Part shown: piece by piece, positions 1 through 9,014 of the stretch
Numbering within the stretch: the first letter of the stretch is position 1
How the letters are laid out: each line of letters starts with the position of its first letter
Source of the DNA: Kaistia defluvii
Lineage (GTDB): Bacteria; Pseudomonadota; Alphaproteobacteria; Rhizobiales; Kaistiaceae
Assembly (NCBI RefSeq): GCF_040548815.1
Contig: NZ_JBEPSM010000004.1
Coordinates: 1-64,000, forward strand
Length of the DNA stretch: 64,000 bases
Direction of reading: 5' to 3'
Program-made: the position numbers and the translations under genes
The notes under the pieces: generated by a model
Told to the model about the DNA's origin: nothing
The model's input: the letters and a program-made list of their open reading frames with translations, nothing else
Databases searched by the model: none

Positions 1-2
1 AT

Positions 3-95
3 GTCGTCGACGCCGTCGCGGTGGTTCATGCCGCGATCCTGCGCATGCAGGCCATCCTGCTACCCGTGCAGACGCTGGTCTTCGGCGGCCACTGA
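3..95 (+). CDS. C-terminal end of an unidentified protein (cut by window edge)
   Basis: An open frame enters from the left edge and stops at a TGA ending at 95. The 30 visible residues are hydrophobic (ending LPVQTLVFGGH) and show no motif I can name. The frame is plausible because the next gene starts only 51 bases later on the same strand, but such a short stretch could also be chance. Function is not assigned. Confidence 0.35.
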   Translation, partial: VVDAVAVVHAAILRMQAILLPVQTLVFGGH

Positions 96-146
96 TGGGA
101 CGACGCCGCGCGGTGCCGTACAAGCAAGGTCAAGGGGCGGAAAGCG

Positions 147-1202
147 ATGATCCGGGAACACCAGGACCTCACGCGGATCACGCTGGCGGTCCTGTTCATC
201 GGCGGCATTCTGGTCACCTGCATCTGGGTGATGCTGCCCTTCCTGCCTGCCATCATCTGGGCCACCACCCTGGTGATCGCCACCTGGCCCCTGATGCTGT
301 GGGTCCAGCGCCATACCGGCAACCGGCGCGGCCTGGCCGCGCTGATCATGACGCTCGTCTTGCTGCTGATCCTGATCGTGCCGTTCTGGCTCGCCCTCAG
401 CGCCGTCGTCGCCAACACGGACGAGATTCGCGAGCTGATCCGAACTGTCCTGTCCCTGCGCCTGCCGCCGCCACCGGCCTGGCTGGCCGAGCTTCCGCTC
501 CTTGGCGCGCGCGCGAGCGAGGCCTGGGCGACCCTGTCGTCCGACCGGCTGGAGGCTCTGGCACCTAAACTGGCTCCCTATACCGGTGCGATAACCCAGT
601 GGGTCGCATCCACGGCGGGAAGCCTGGGCTCGATGTTCGTCCACTTCCTGCTCACCACGGTGATCGCCGCCCTGATGTATCTGAGCGGGGAAAAGGCGGC
701 CCGGCAGGTCATTCGCTTCGGCCGCCGCCTGGCGGGCGACCGCGGCGAGATGGCGGTACGGCTCGGCGCCCAGGCGATCCGGAGCGTGGCGCTGGGCGTC
801 GTCGTGACCGCGATTACCCAGAGCGCCATCGCCTGCATCGGGCTTCTGGTCGTGGGCATCCCCTTCGCCGCCATCCTGACGGCAATGATCTTCCTGCTAT
901 GCCTGATCCAACTCGGCCCCGGGCTCGTCATGGTGCCCGCCGTGGCGTGGATGTACTATTCCGGCAATGCCGTCTGGGCGACGGTGCTGCTGGCTTTCAC
1001 GCTGGTCGCCGGTACCATCGATCAGCTGGTGCGCCCGATCCTGATCCGGCGCGGCGCCGATCTGCCGGTCCTGCTGATCCTCGCCGGCGTGATCGGCGGC
1101 CTGATTGCGTTCGGCATGCTCGGCATCTTCATCGGGCCGACGGTCCTGGGCGTCGGCTACACGCTGCTCAACGCCTGGATCAGCGAGAGCGAGCCTGGCT
1201 GA
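147..1202 (+). CDS. AI-2E family transporter (TqsA/YdgG/PerM-like)
   Basis: A 351-residue polytopic inner-membrane protein with the layout of the AI-2E (PF01594) family: paired hydrophobic helices near residues 12-50 and 65-90, a soluble middle part (about 90-150), then a dense C-terminal block of helices ending in the glycine-rich FGMLGIFIGPTVLG region typical of the family. Some members (TqsA) are linked to export of autoinducer-2; others act as ion antiporters or are uncharacterised. Its position next to a complete AI-2 uptake locus is suggestive but not proof of AI-2 export. The start at 147 has a GGGGCGGAAAG stretch just upstream. It converges on lsrG with a 35-base gap. Confidence 0.85.
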   Translation: MIREHQDLTRITLAVLFIGGILVTCIWVMLPFLPAIIWATTLVIATWPLMLWVQRHTGNRRGLAALIMTLVLLLILIVPFWLALSAVVANTDEIRELIRTVLSLRLPPPPAWLAELPLLGARASEAWATLSSDRLEALAPKLAPYTGAITQWVASTAGSLGSMFVHFLLTTVIAALMYLSGEKAARQVIRFGRRLAGDRGEMAVRLGAQAIRSVALGVVVTAITQSAIACIGLLVVGIPFAAILTAMIFLLCLIQLGPGLVMVPAVAWMYYSGNAVWATVLLAFTLVAGTIDQLVRPILIRRGADLPVLLILAGVIGGLIAFGMLGIFIGPTVLGVGYTLLNAWISESEPG

Positions 1203-1237
1203 CGGTACAGCCAGGAAGAGGCTTGCAGTCCCCGATG

Positions 1238-1543
1238 CTAGTCCGCAAGAAAGTCCGCCATTTCGGCGTTGTAGAAGACCTTGGTGCGGGGGCCGGTCTG
1301 GATCGGCTCGAGCAGGCTGACGCACTTCTGATAGTGCGGCGTGCGGCGGTGTTCCTCGAGGGCGGCTTCCGACTTGAAGACCTCGTAGATCAGGAACTTG
1401 TTGCCATCGTCAGGATCGCGCAGCACGTCGAAGCGCAGATTGCCCGGCTCCTGGCGCGTGCCTTCATAATTGATGCGGAAGGCCTCGATGAAATCATCGG
1501 CATGGCCCGGCTTGACCCTGATGGTCACCATCTGGATGAGCAT
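1238..1543 (-). CDS. lsrG: (4S)-4-hydroxy-5-phosphonooxypentane-2,3-dione isomerase LsrG
   Basis: A 101-residue ABM-fold (antibiotic biosynthesis monooxygenase-like) protein, the usual LsrG size. LsrG isomerises phosphorylated AI-2 (P-DPD) to P-HPD in the cytoplasm. The family pattern is visible: an N-terminal strand with VTIRVKPGHADDFIEAF, then NLRFDVLRDPDD, then the helix and strand ending VFYNAEM. The start at 1543 is preceded by AAGGAG; longer in-frame extensions run into sequence that looks non-coding. It lies 58 bases downstream of lsrK on the same strand, completing a lsrR-lsrK-lsrG transcription unit. Confidence 0.9.
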   Translation of the reverse strand: MLIQMVTIRVKPGHADDFIEAFRINYEGTRQEPGNLRFDVLRDPDDGNKFLIYEVFKSEAALEEHRRTPHYQKCVSLLEPIQTGPRTKVFYNAEMADFLAD

Positions 1544-1601
1544 AGTCACTCCTTTGCAAAGAGATTGGCGCGGCGCCGGAAGCGCGGCGAAGGTTGGAAG
1601 C

Positions 1602-3167
1602 TCAGAGGCCGGGGGCCTTCCACATCGAGGTGGTGACGCCCTCGTCGACGAGCTGGAGCTGCAGCGCATAGGCGCGCGCCCACCGTTCGCCGGCCTCGTC
1701 GTAGATCGCCTTGTGGCCGAGATCCGGCTCAAAATGCCGGTCCCAGCGCACCCAGGTCTCGGCGGTCGAAACGAAGTCCCGCTGCAGGCCGGCGCCGATC
1801 GCGGCGGCGGCGGCGCAGCCGAGGGCGGTGGCTTCCTTCACCACCGGCGTCACCACCGGCAGGCCGGTCGCGCTCGACAGGATCTGCGCCCAATGGGCCG
1901 ACTTGGCCGCACCGGCGGCGAAGACGATCTGCTTCGGGGTCACGCCGGACAGCTTGAAGATCGCGGAAAGGTTGCGCGCCGCAACGATCGCGGCGTTTTC
2001 CTGCAGGGCGCGGAAGATCGCGGCCTTGCCGGACTTTTCCGGATCGATCGAGAGGTTCAGCAGCGACGGCGCCGCGTGGTACCACTTGCCGTAATGCATC
2101 ACGTCCGAGAATACCGGGATGATGCCGTAGGCACCGGGCGGGATATGCGCCGACTGCGCCTCCAGCATTGTATAGGCATCGCCACCCGTCGAGGCCGCCT
2201 CCGCCATCTCCGCCGCGCCAAAACTGTCGCGGAACCAGCGCATCACGATGCCGACAAAAAAGCTGATCGCTTCCGCCTGGTTGAGGCCGGCGACGACATG
2301 CGGGTTGATGCGAAGATCCATTGACGGGTCGGTCAGCGTCTGGTCGACATTGACGATCTGCTGCCAGAAAGTGCCGCCCAGCACCGCGCAATCGCCCTTG
2401 TTGACGACGCCGAGCCCGGCCGTGCCGATCTGGCAATCGCCGCCACCGGCAACGACCTTCGTGCCGGCCTGAAGGCCCGTCGCCTCGGCCGCCGCGGCCG
2501 TGACATGGCCGATCACCGTGCCGGACTCGACCGTCTCGGGGAAGATGTCGTCGCGCATGCCGGCCCAGCGCATCGCCTCCGGCATCCAGTTGCGCGCGCG
2601 CAGATCGAGCAGGCCCGTCGTGCCGGCATTGGAGGGCTCGCTGACGAGTACGCCGGAAAGCCGGGCGAGGACCCAGTCGGACAGCATGCTGATTCGGTGC
2701 ATGCGGTCATAGACGTCCGGCAGGTTGCGCTTCAGCCAGAGCAGGCGCGGCAGGGCGCCGAGCGCAAAGGTCTGGCCGCTATGCTGATAAAGCCGGGCCT
2801 CGAGTTCGGGAAAGGCCAGCTTCAGTTCGCGCACTTCGCTGTTGGAGCGGCTGTCGACATTGGCGCAGGCCCAGATCTCCCGGCCGTCGGAATCATAGAC
2901 CACCAGCGCCTCGCGCATGCTGGTGGCGCTGACGGCGGCGATGTCGCCGGCCGAGATGCCGGCGCTGGCGATCGCCTGGCGGATGGCGCGGGCGAGATGG
3001 GCCCAGTTGCCCTCGACATCGAAATCCATCGAGCCTTGGAAGCGCGGATCGGGCTTGTGCCACCATTCGTGCTGGGCGGCCGCGATCTGGTTGCCGGCCG
3101 CGTCGAAGACGACCGCGCGGCCGCTTCCCGTCCCGGCGTCGACCGCCAGAAGATATGTTCCCGCCAT
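1602..3167 (-). CDS. lsrK: Autoinducer-2 kinase LsrK (FGGY family)
   Basis: A 521-residue FGGY carbohydrate kinase matching E. coli LsrK from end to end as I remember it: N-terminal DAGTGSGRAVVFD phosphate loop (residues about 9-21), SATSMREALV, IWACANVDSRS, PSNAGTTGLLDL, VAGGGDCQIGTAGLG, the LGGTFWQQIVN block, WYHAAPSLLNLSIDP, and the C-terminal GVTTSMWKAPGL. LsrK phosphorylates imported AI-2 in the cytoplasm, trapping it and creating the inducer of LsrR. The start has GGGAGAGG about 5 bases upstream. lsrR ends 10 bases upstream, so the two genes are co-transcribed. Confidence 0.95.
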   Translation of the reverse strand: MAGTYLLAVDAGTGSGRAVVFDAAGNQIAAAQHEWWHKPDPRFQGSMDFDVEGNWAHLARAIRQAIASAGISAGDIAAVSATSMREALVVYDSDGREIWACANVDSRSNSEVRELKLAFPELEARLYQHSGQTFALGALPRLLWLKRNLPDVYDRMHRISMLSDWVLARLSGVLVSEPSNAGTTGLLDLRARNWMPEAMRWAGMRDDIFPETVESGTVIGHVTAAAAEATGLQAGTKVVAGGGDCQIGTAGLGVVNKGDCAVLGGTFWQQIVNVDQTLTDPSMDLRINPHVVAGLNQAEAISFFVGIVMRWFRDSFGAAEMAEAASTGGDAYTMLEAQSAHIPPGAYGIIPVFSDVMHYGKWYHAAPSLLNLSIDPEKSGKAAIFRALQENAAIVAARNLSAIFKLSGVTPKQIVFAAGAAKSAHWAQILSSATGLPVVTPVVKEATALGCAAAAAIGAGLQRDFVSTAETWVRWDRHFEPDLGHKAIYDEAGERWARAYALQLQLVDEGVTTSMWKAPGL

Positions 3168-3177
3168 AGCCCTCTCC

Positions 3178-4125
3178 CTAATCCTTCAGGTCCATCAGAC
3201 CCAGCGCCGTCGTTTCATCCGTGATCAGGATGCCGACGAACTTGCCCTTGAGCGCGGCATGGATGGCCGGCACCTTTTCGAGCCCGCCGGCGGCGGCCAC
3301 GACCTTCTCGGCGCGCGACAGCGCGGCGAGCTTCACGCCGATGACGCGGTCGTGCAGCTGCAGGTCGAGCACTTCGCCCTTGTCGTTGAAGAACTGGCAG
3401 AGGATGTCGCCGACCGCGCCCTTGCGGCGCAGCGGCTCGACCTCGTCCGGCGTCACATAGCCGGAGCGCACCACGGTCGAGGTGCCAGAGAGCTCGCCGA
3501 TCCCGACCAGCTGGTAGGACGCGTTCAGTGCCATGTCGAGCAGATTGGCGACCGCCGGCTCCGAGGACAGGTTCTTCGCGACGTCCGGGTCGCGCACCAC
3601 GAGCGGGGCCGGCACCAGATGGACGCTGCTGCCCCAGTTCGCGGTGCGCATGCCATCGACATAGGTGCCGACGCCGCCGGTCAGGCTGACCAGGCCGATA
3701 TTGCGCTCATTGGCGAGATGGCCGAGGCGCTGGATGGCGTTGCTGACGGTGGCGCCCCAGCCGACCGCAAGCAGGTCGTCAGGCTGCAGCCGCTGCATCA
3801 GGAACTGCGCCGCCGCCTGGCCCAGCCGGTCGCTGGCGCTCTGCTCGGGGAGTTCCGGCACGACATAGGCCTCGAGCAGGCCATAGCGGGCCTTGATCTC
3901 GCGCTCCAGCGACAGGCAGCCCTGGTAGCGCGAATTGATCCGGACCTGGATGATGCCGGACCGTCGGCCGCTTTCCAGCAGGCGCGACACCTTGATCCGC
4001 GACATGGCGAGCTTTTCGCCGATCTCGTTCTGCGTCAGGCCGTCATTGTAATAGTACCAGGCAATGCGCGTGAGGATCTCCTCGTCGGCATCGCCATAGC
4101 TCCACTCGTTGCTTTCCAAGGCCAT
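3178..4125 (-). CDS. lsrR: LsrR-type transcriptional regulator (SorC/DeoR sugar-binding family)
   Basis: A 315-residue regulator: an N-terminal helix-turn-helix (DGLTQNEIGEKLAMSRIKVSRLL, about residues 25-50) followed by the SorC-type sugar-phosphate-binding domain with VGWGATVSNAIQRL and LTGGVGTYVDG. LsrR represses the lsr operons until it binds phospho-AI-2. The start at 4125 is preferred over the ATG at 4158 because GGGGAGGG lies 9-10 bases upstream, and the resulting length is close to that of E. coli LsrR (about 317). It is divergent from lsrA; the shared 240-base region holds palindromes described separately. Confidence 0.9.
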   Translation of the reverse strand: MALESNEWSYGDADEEILTRIAWYYYNDGLTQNEIGEKLAMSRIKVSRLLESGRRSGIIQVRINSRYQGCLSLEREIKARYGLLEAYVVPELPEQSASDRLGQAAAQFLMQRLQPDDLLAVGWGATVSNAIQRLGHLANERNIGLVSLTGGVGTYVDGMRTANWGSSVHLVPAPLVVRDPDVAKNLSSEPAVANLLDMALNASYQLVGIGELSGTSTVVRSGYVTPDEVEPLRRKGAVGDILCQFFNDKGEVLDLQLHDRVIGVKLAALSRAEKVVAAAGGLEKVPAIHAALKGKFVGILITDETTALGLMDLKD

Positions 4126-4248
4126 GCGCCGAGCACCCTCCCCGCGATTTGTGATCATATCGATATCGTAAAAACATTTGATCCGTCAACAGGACAGGCT
4201 CCGCTTGTCCCGGAGATCGAGCGCAACCGTGAGAACTCCACCGAAATC

Positions 4249-4271
4249 GCAATATTGCAGCGCAATATTGC
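4249..4271. promoter_or_regulatory. Tandem GCAATATTGC palindromes between lsrR and lsrA
   Basis: The perfect 10-base palindrome GCAATATTGC occurs twice, at 4249-4258 and 4262-4271, 13 bases apart centre to centre. It sits in the middle of the divergent lsrR/lsrA region. The same region also has TGTGATCA twice (4150-4157 and 4323-4330), near the two divergent starts, and the palindrome ATATCGATAT at 4157-4166. These are natural candidates for LsrR operators, but which protein binds them is inferred from location only. Confidence 0.5.
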
Positions 4272-4366
4272 CCATCACGTTCCCAAGCCTCCGATCTGAC
4301 CATATTGACGCCCTTCGAATCTTGTGATCACTTGCGAGACACAAGAGACATCTGAACAGGTGCGGA

Positions 4367-5863
4367 ATGACTGCGGACACAGCGGCCGGGAGGGCTGCAC
4401 AGCTCACCGGCATATGGAAATCCTACGGTCCCGTTCCGGTCCTGAAGGGGGTTTCGCTCGCCTTGCAAAAGGGCGAGGTGCACGCGCTGCTGGGCGGCAA
4501 CGGCGCCGGCAAGTCCACGCTGATGAAGATCATGTCCGGCCTGGTCCCGGCCAATGCCGGTTCAATCGAGATCAACGGCGAGACGCTGACGCATGCGTCC
4601 CCCGCCCTCGCCCAGCAGCTCGGCCTGTATCTGGTGCCCCAGGAAGCGCATATCCTCGGCAACCAGTCCGTGCTCGAGAACATCTGCCTGGGCTTGCGTC
4701 CCTCCCCGCGCGCCCTGCGCAAGCGGGTCGAGCAGCTGATCGCCGAACTCGCCGTCACCCTCGACCTCGACGCACAGGCCGCCACCCTGGAGATCGCCGA
4801 GCGCCAGATCGTCGAGATCTTGCGCGGCCTGATCCGCGACGCGCGCGTGCTGATCCTGGACGAGCCGACTTCGGCGCTGACGCCGTTCGAGGTGCACGCC
4901 CTTTTCCAGCGCGTCCGCAAGCTTCAGGCCCAGGGCGTCGGCATCTTCTTCATCTCGCACAAGCTGCGCGAGATCCGCGAGATCTGCGGCACGATCAGCG
5001 TGCTGCGCGACGGCGCGGTGGTGCTGAGCGGCCCGCTCGACGGCTATAGCGACGCCGAAATCATCGATGCGATGAGCCGGGTTGCCACCGGCGCCGCCCC
5101 TCTGGCGGCCACCCGATCCGGCAGCGATCGCGGCCCGGTTCGCCTCGCGGTGCGCAAGCTGAGCGGCGAAGGGTTTCGCGACATCAGCCTCGAGGTCCGC
5201 GCTGGCGAAGTGCTGGGGCTTGCCGGCGTGGTCGGGGCCGGCCGCACGGAATTTTCCGAGACGCTGTTCGGCCTGCGCCGCCAGAGCGCCGGCTCCGTCA
5301 CGCTGGACGGCGTCGCGCTTACCAGCCGCTCGCCGCGTCGTTGCATCGATGCCGGGCTGGTCTATCTGCCGGAAGACCGGCAGCAGAACGGCCTGTTCCT
5401 GGAGGCGCCGCTCTACTGGAACGCCTCGTCCTATCTGATCCACCGCCTGCCCTTCCTGCTCCGCCCCGCCCGTGAGCGCAGCCTCTTCAATGGTTTTCGC
5501 CAGAGCATGGGCATCAAGTGCACCGGCCCCGGCCAATCGGCCAAGGCACTCTCGGGCGGCAACCAGCAAAAGGTGCTGATGGCGAAGTGCCTGTCGGCCA
5601 AGCCGAAGGTGCTCGTCCTGGACGAGCCCACCCGCGGCGTCGACGTCGCGGCGCGCAACGACATCTACGCCCTGATCCGCCAGCTCGCGGCCGAGGGCGT
5701 CGCCGTCATCCTGATCTCGTCCGATTTCGACGAGATCGAACTCCTGGCCGATCGGGTGGTCGTCATGGCCTTCGGCCAGCTCGGCGGCGAATTGACCGAA
5801 AACATCAGCGTCGACGCGATTGCCCGCCTGGCATTCGGCGCGGGGGAACAGGCCCATGCTTAA
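4367..5863 (+). CDS. lsrA: AI-2 ABC transporter ATP-binding protein LsrA
   Basis: A 498-residue protein with two fused ABC ATPase domains, as in LsrA and other sugar importers of the CUT2 class. The first domain has Walker A GGNGAGKST (about residue 46) and Walker B VLILDEPTSALTP. The second has a degenerate Walker A (GVVGAGRTE), an intact signature LSGGNQQKV and Walker B VLVLDEPTRGVDV. It energises AI-2 import through LsrC and LsrD. It is the first gene of the + strand lsr operon; its end overlaps the lsrC start by 8 bases, implying coupled translation. Confidence 0.93.
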   Translation: MTADTAAGRAAQLTGIWKSYGPVPVLKGVSLALQKGEVHALLGGNGAGKSTLMKIMSGLVPANAGSIEINGETLTHASPALAQQLGLYLVPQEAHILGNQSVLENICLGLRPSPRALRKRVEQLIAELAVTLDLDAQAATLEIAERQIVEILRGLIRDARVLILDEPTSALTPFEVHALFQRVRKLQAQGVGIFFISHKLREIREICGTISVLRDGAVVLSGPLDGYSDAEIIDAMSRVATGAAPLAATRSGSDRGPVRLAVRKLSGEGFRDISLEVRAGEVLGLAGVVGAGRTEFSETLFGLRRQSAGSVTLDGVALTSRSPRRCIDAGLVYLPEDRQQNGLFLEAPLYWNASSYLIHRLPFLLRPARERSLFNGFRQSMGIKCTGPGQSAKALSGGNQQKVLMAKCLSAKPKVLVLDEPTRGVDVAARNDIYALIRQLAAEGVAVILISSDFDEIELLADRVVVMAFGQLGGELTENISVDAIARLAFGAGEQAHA

Positions 5864-6899
5864 TCTCGTCGCGCGCAACCGCGTCCTCATGCTGCTGGCG
5901 GTGATGGCGGCGGCTTGCCTCGCCCTCGGCTTCGCCGCGCCCGGCTATCTCTCGGCCGCCACCGCCTCGGTGATCCTGTCCAACAGCCTCGTACTGCTGC
6001 TGATCTCGCTCGGCACCATGCTGGTGATCCTGACCCGCAACATCGACGTTTCCAGCGGCTCGATCCTCGGCCTCAGCGCCGCGACGCTCGGCCTGTCGCT
6101 CAATGCCGGCGCCAGCCTGCCGCTGGCGATCGCGCTCTGCATCCTGACCGGCGTCGTCGCGGGCGCCGTCAACGGCCTGCTCGTCGCCTATCTCCGCATC
6201 CCCTCGATCGTCGCAACGCTCGGCACGCTCGGCCTCTATCGCGGCATCATGCTGATCCAGACCGGCGGCCGCTGGATCGAGGACCTGCCGCAGGGTCTGA
6301 AGGCGCTGGCCGGCGGCATCGGCTTCGGCGTCTCGATCCTGACCGTCACCGTACTCGCCCTCTTCGCGCTCGCCTGGATCTTCCTCCGGCGCACCCGCTT
6401 TGGCCGCTATTTCTATGCGGTCGGCGACAACCGCGACGCCGCCCATCATCTGGGCGTGCCGGTCCGACGGGTGCAGTTCACCGCCTTCGTCGCCTCGGGC
6501 GCCTGCGCTGCGATCGCCGGGCTGATCTTCGCGGCGCAGATCGGCTTCATCCCCAACCAGGCCGGCAATGGCGTCGAGCTGAAGGCGATCGCCGTCAACG
6601 TGCTCGGCGGCGTCAGCCTGCTCGGCGGCAGCGGCTCGGTCGCCGGCGTCTTCACCGCCGCGATCTTCCTGACCTCGATCGATAGCGCGCTGGTGTTCCT
6701 GAAGATCCCGGCCTTCTGGAACGACTTCATCGCCGGCGCGATCCTGCTGACCGTGCTGCTGCTCGACGGACGCATCCGCCTGCTGATCGACCGGCGCATC
6801 CGCGCCCGCCGCTACGCCGTGCATGACCGCACGCCGCCAATCGGCGAGGCGCCCGGCAACCATGCCGACAAGACCCTGCTGGCGGAGGCAAGCCGATGA
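5856..6899 (+). CDS. lsrC: AI-2 ABC transporter permease LsrC
   Basis: A 347-residue inner-membrane permease of the ribose-type (BPD_transp_2) family with about ten hydrophobic segments and the family signatures VILTRNIDVSSGSILGLSAA (near residue 55) and a NGVELKAIAVNVLGGVSLLGG segment late in the protein. With LsrD it forms the AI-2 channel. The ATG at 5856 overlaps the lsrA stop, and its own stop overlaps the lsrD start (ATGA). An in-frame ATG at 5820 would overlap lsrA by over 40 bases and lacks a ribosome-binding site, so I prefer 5856. Confidence 0.92.
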   Translation: MLNLVARNRVLMLLAVMAAACLALGFAAPGYLSAATASVILSNSLVLLLISLGTMLVILTRNIDVSSGSILGLSAATLGLSLNAGASLPLAIALCILTGVVAGAVNGLLVAYLRIPSIVATLGTLGLYRGIMLIQTGGRWIEDLPQGLKALAGGIGFGVSILTVTVLALFALAWIFLRRTRFGRYFYAVGDNRDAAHHLGVPVRRVQFTAFVASGACAAIAGLIFAAQIGFIPNQAGNGVELKAIAVNVLGGVSLLGGSGSVAGVFTAAIFLTSIDSALVFLKIPAFWNDFIAGAILLTVLLLDGRIRLLIDRRIRARRYAVHDRTPPIGEAPGNHADKTLLAEASR

Positions 6900-7897
6900 A
6901 AAACGTACTCTTCCGCTGGGAAGCGGCGCTCTTCCTGATGCTCGTCGTCGAGCTCGCCATTTTCGGCTTCGTCAATCCGCGCTTCCTCAATGTCGGAAAT
7001 CTAATCTACGGCACGTCGGATTTCGTGCAGATCGGCATCGTCGCGCTGCCGCTGACCCTCGTCATCATCGCCGGCGGCATCGACGTCTCGTTCGCCTCGA
7101 CTATAGGCCTCTGCGCCATCGTCTTCGGCGTCTCGAATTTCTTCGGCGTGCCGCTGCCGCTGGCGATCGGGCTGGCGCTCGTCGCCGGCGCGCTGGCCGG
7201 GCTTCTCAACGCCACCGTCATCCATCTGTCGAAGATCCAGCCGCTCGTCGTCACGCTGGGCAGCCTCTATCTGTTCCAGGGCGCCGCCACGGTGCTGTCG
7301 GGCGTCGTCGGCGCCGGCGGCTATGAGGGCATCGGCAACTTTCCGGCCAGCTTCACCTCCTTCGGCTATGCCGAGATCCTGGGCCTGCCGGCGCCGCTCG
7401 CGGTGTTCCTTGCGCTCGCCGCCGTTCTGATCGTGCTACTGCATTTCACCCGCTTCGGCCGCGCCGTGTTCCTGATCGGCCAGTCGGCGGAGGCCGCGCG
7501 CTATTCCGGCCTGTCGGTCGGGACGACCCAGACCATCACCTACGTCATCACCGGCGTCTGCGCGGCGATCGCGGGCCTCGTCATGTCGGCCTATTTCGGC
7601 TCGGCGCGCGTCGATCTCGGCGCCGCGACGCTGCTGCCGGCCGTCACCGCAGCGGTGCTCGGCGGCGCCTCGATCTATGGCGGCCAGGGCTCGATCCTCG
7701 GCACGCTGCTCGCGACATTCGTCATCGGCTATCTGCAGCAGGGTCTGCAGGCGAGCGGTGTCCCAAGCCAGATATCCAGCGCGCTTTCGGGAGGTTTGCT
7801 GGTTGCGGCGGTCGCATTGCGCCACGGAAGCGCGCTGCTGGCCGATTTTATCGCTGTCGCCCGACAGAAACGAAACGATCGGGCGACGGCCTTTTGA
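6896..7897 (+). CDS. lsrD: AI-2 ABC transporter permease LsrD
   Basis: A 333-residue permease, paralogous to LsrC, with multiple membrane helices, a [20 protein letters not shown] motif (about residue 55) and [19 protein letters not shown] in the C-terminal half. It is the second half of the AI-2 translocation pore. The start codon overlaps the lsrC stop by 4 bases. lsrB follows after 13 bases, which hold a strong GAGGAGG ribosome-binding site, fitting higher expression of the binding protein. Confidence 0.92.
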   Translation: MKNVLFRWEAALFLMLVVELAIFGFVNPRFLNVGNLIYGTSDFVQIGIVALPLTLVIIAGGIDVSFASTIGLCAIVFGVSNFFGVPLPLAIGLALVAGALAGLLNATVIHLSKIQPLVVTLGSLYLFQGAATVLSGVVGAGGYEGIGNFPASFTSFGYAEILGLPAPLAVFLALAAVLIVLLHFTRFGRAVFLIGQSAEAARYSGLSVGTTQTITYVITGVCAAIAGLVMSAYFGSARVDLGAATLLPAVTAAVLGGASIYGGQGSILGTLLATFVIGYLQQGLQASGVPSQISSALSGGLLVAAVALRHGSALLADFIAVARQKRNDRATAF

Positions 7898-7910
7898 GGA
7901 GGAAACGAAA

Positions 7911-8942
7911 ATGACGATGAAATTCCTGAAGTCCGGACTGATGGCGGCAACGCTGCTCGCAGGCACCATGCTCGCCTCGGGCGCGGCGCAGGCCGAATCC
8001 CAGATCGCCTTCATTCCGAAGCTTGTCGGCGTCGGCTTCTTCACCAGCGGCGGCGCCGGTGCGGTCAAGGCCGGCGAGGAAGTGGGCGCCAAGGTCACCT
8101 ATGACGGCCCGACCGAGCCGAGCGTCTCGGCGCAGGTGCAGTTCATCAACAACTACGTCAACCAGGGCTACAATGCGATCATCGTGTCGTCGGTCTCGCC
8201 CGACGGTCTCTGCCCGGCCCTGAAGCGCGCCATGGAGCGCGACGTTCTGGTCATGACGTGGGACAGCGACGTCAATCCGGATTGCCGCAGCTACTACATC
8301 AACCAGGGCACCCCGGATCAGCTCGGCGGCCTGCTGGTCGACATGGCGGCGGAAGGCGTGACCAAGGAGAAGGCCAAGGTCGCGTTCTTCTATTCGAGCC
8401 CGACCGTGACCGACCAGAACGCCTGGGCGGAAGCCGCCAAGGCCAAGATCGCCAAGGAACATCCGGGCTGGGAGATCGTCACCACCCAGTACGGCTACAA
8501 TGATGCGCAGAAGTCGCTGCAGACCGCCGAGAGCATCCTGCAGACCTATCCCGACCTCGACATCATCATCGCGCCGGACGCCAACGCCCTGCCGGCTGCC
8601 GCCCAGGCCGCGGAAAACCTGAAGCGCGCCGACGGCGTCAACATCGTCGGCTTCTCGACGCCCAACGTCATGCGCCCCTATGTCGAGCGCGGCACGATCA
8701 AGCGCTTCGGCCTCTGGGACGTCACCCAGCAGGGCAAGATCTCGGTCCATGTCGCCGAGCACGTGCTGAAGAACGGCAAGATGAAGGTCGGCGACAAGCT
8801 CGAAATCCCGGGCGTCGGCACCATCGAAGTCTCCCCGAACAGCGTCCAGGGCTATGACTACGAAGCCGAAGGCAACGGCATCATCCTGCTGCCGGAGCGG
8901 ACCGTGTTCACCAAGGAAAACATCGGCAAGTTCGACTTCTAA
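7911..8942 (+). CDS. lsrB: AI-2 periplasmic binding protein LsrB
   Basis: A 343-residue periplasmic binding protein with a typical signal peptide (hydrophobic core then ASGAAQA, cleavage near residue 26). It appears to keep the ligand residues known from Salmonella LsrB: Lys in FIPKLVG, Asp in MTWDSD, the Asp-Gln pair in TVTDQNAW, and Pro and Ala in NALPAAAQA. That set is used to separate true AI-2 receptors from ribose-binding relatives, so a functional AI-2 receptor is likely. The start at 7911 has GAGGAGG upstream. A GC-rich stem-loop follows the stop codon. Confidence 0.93.
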   Translation: MTMKFLKSGLMAATLLAGTMLASGAAQAESQIAFIPKLVGVGFFTSGGAGAVKAGEEVGAKVTYDGPTEPSVSAQVQFINNYVNQGYNAIIVSSVSPDGLCPALKRAMERDVLVMTWDSDVNPDCRSYYINQGTPDQLGGLLVDMAAEGVTKEKAKVAFFYSSPTVTDQNAWAEAAKAKIAKEHPGWEIVTTQYGYNDAQKSLQTAESILQTYPDLDIIIAPDANALPAAAQAAENLKRADGVNIVGFSTPNVMRPYVERGTIKRFGLWDVTQQGKISVHVAEHVLKNGKMKVGDKLEIPGVGTIEVSPNSVQGYDYEAEGNGIILLPERTVFTKENIGKFDF

Positions 8943-8956
8943 TTCACGAAACCCAT

Positions 8957-8983
8957 GCGGGCGGCTCCATGCGGGCCGCCCGC
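8957..8983 (+). terminator. Intercistronic stem-loop after lsrB
   Basis: Nine-base perfect arms GCGGGCGGC (8957-8965) and GCCGCCCGC (8975-8983) enclose a 9-base loop, 14 bases after the lsrB stop and 31 bases before the aldolase start. There is no clean T run, so it more likely stabilises the lsrB message or attenuates readthrough than fully terminates transcription. Confidence 0.6.
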
Positions 8984-9014
8984 TCCATTTCTCCAGAACA
9001 ACGGATCCAGACCC

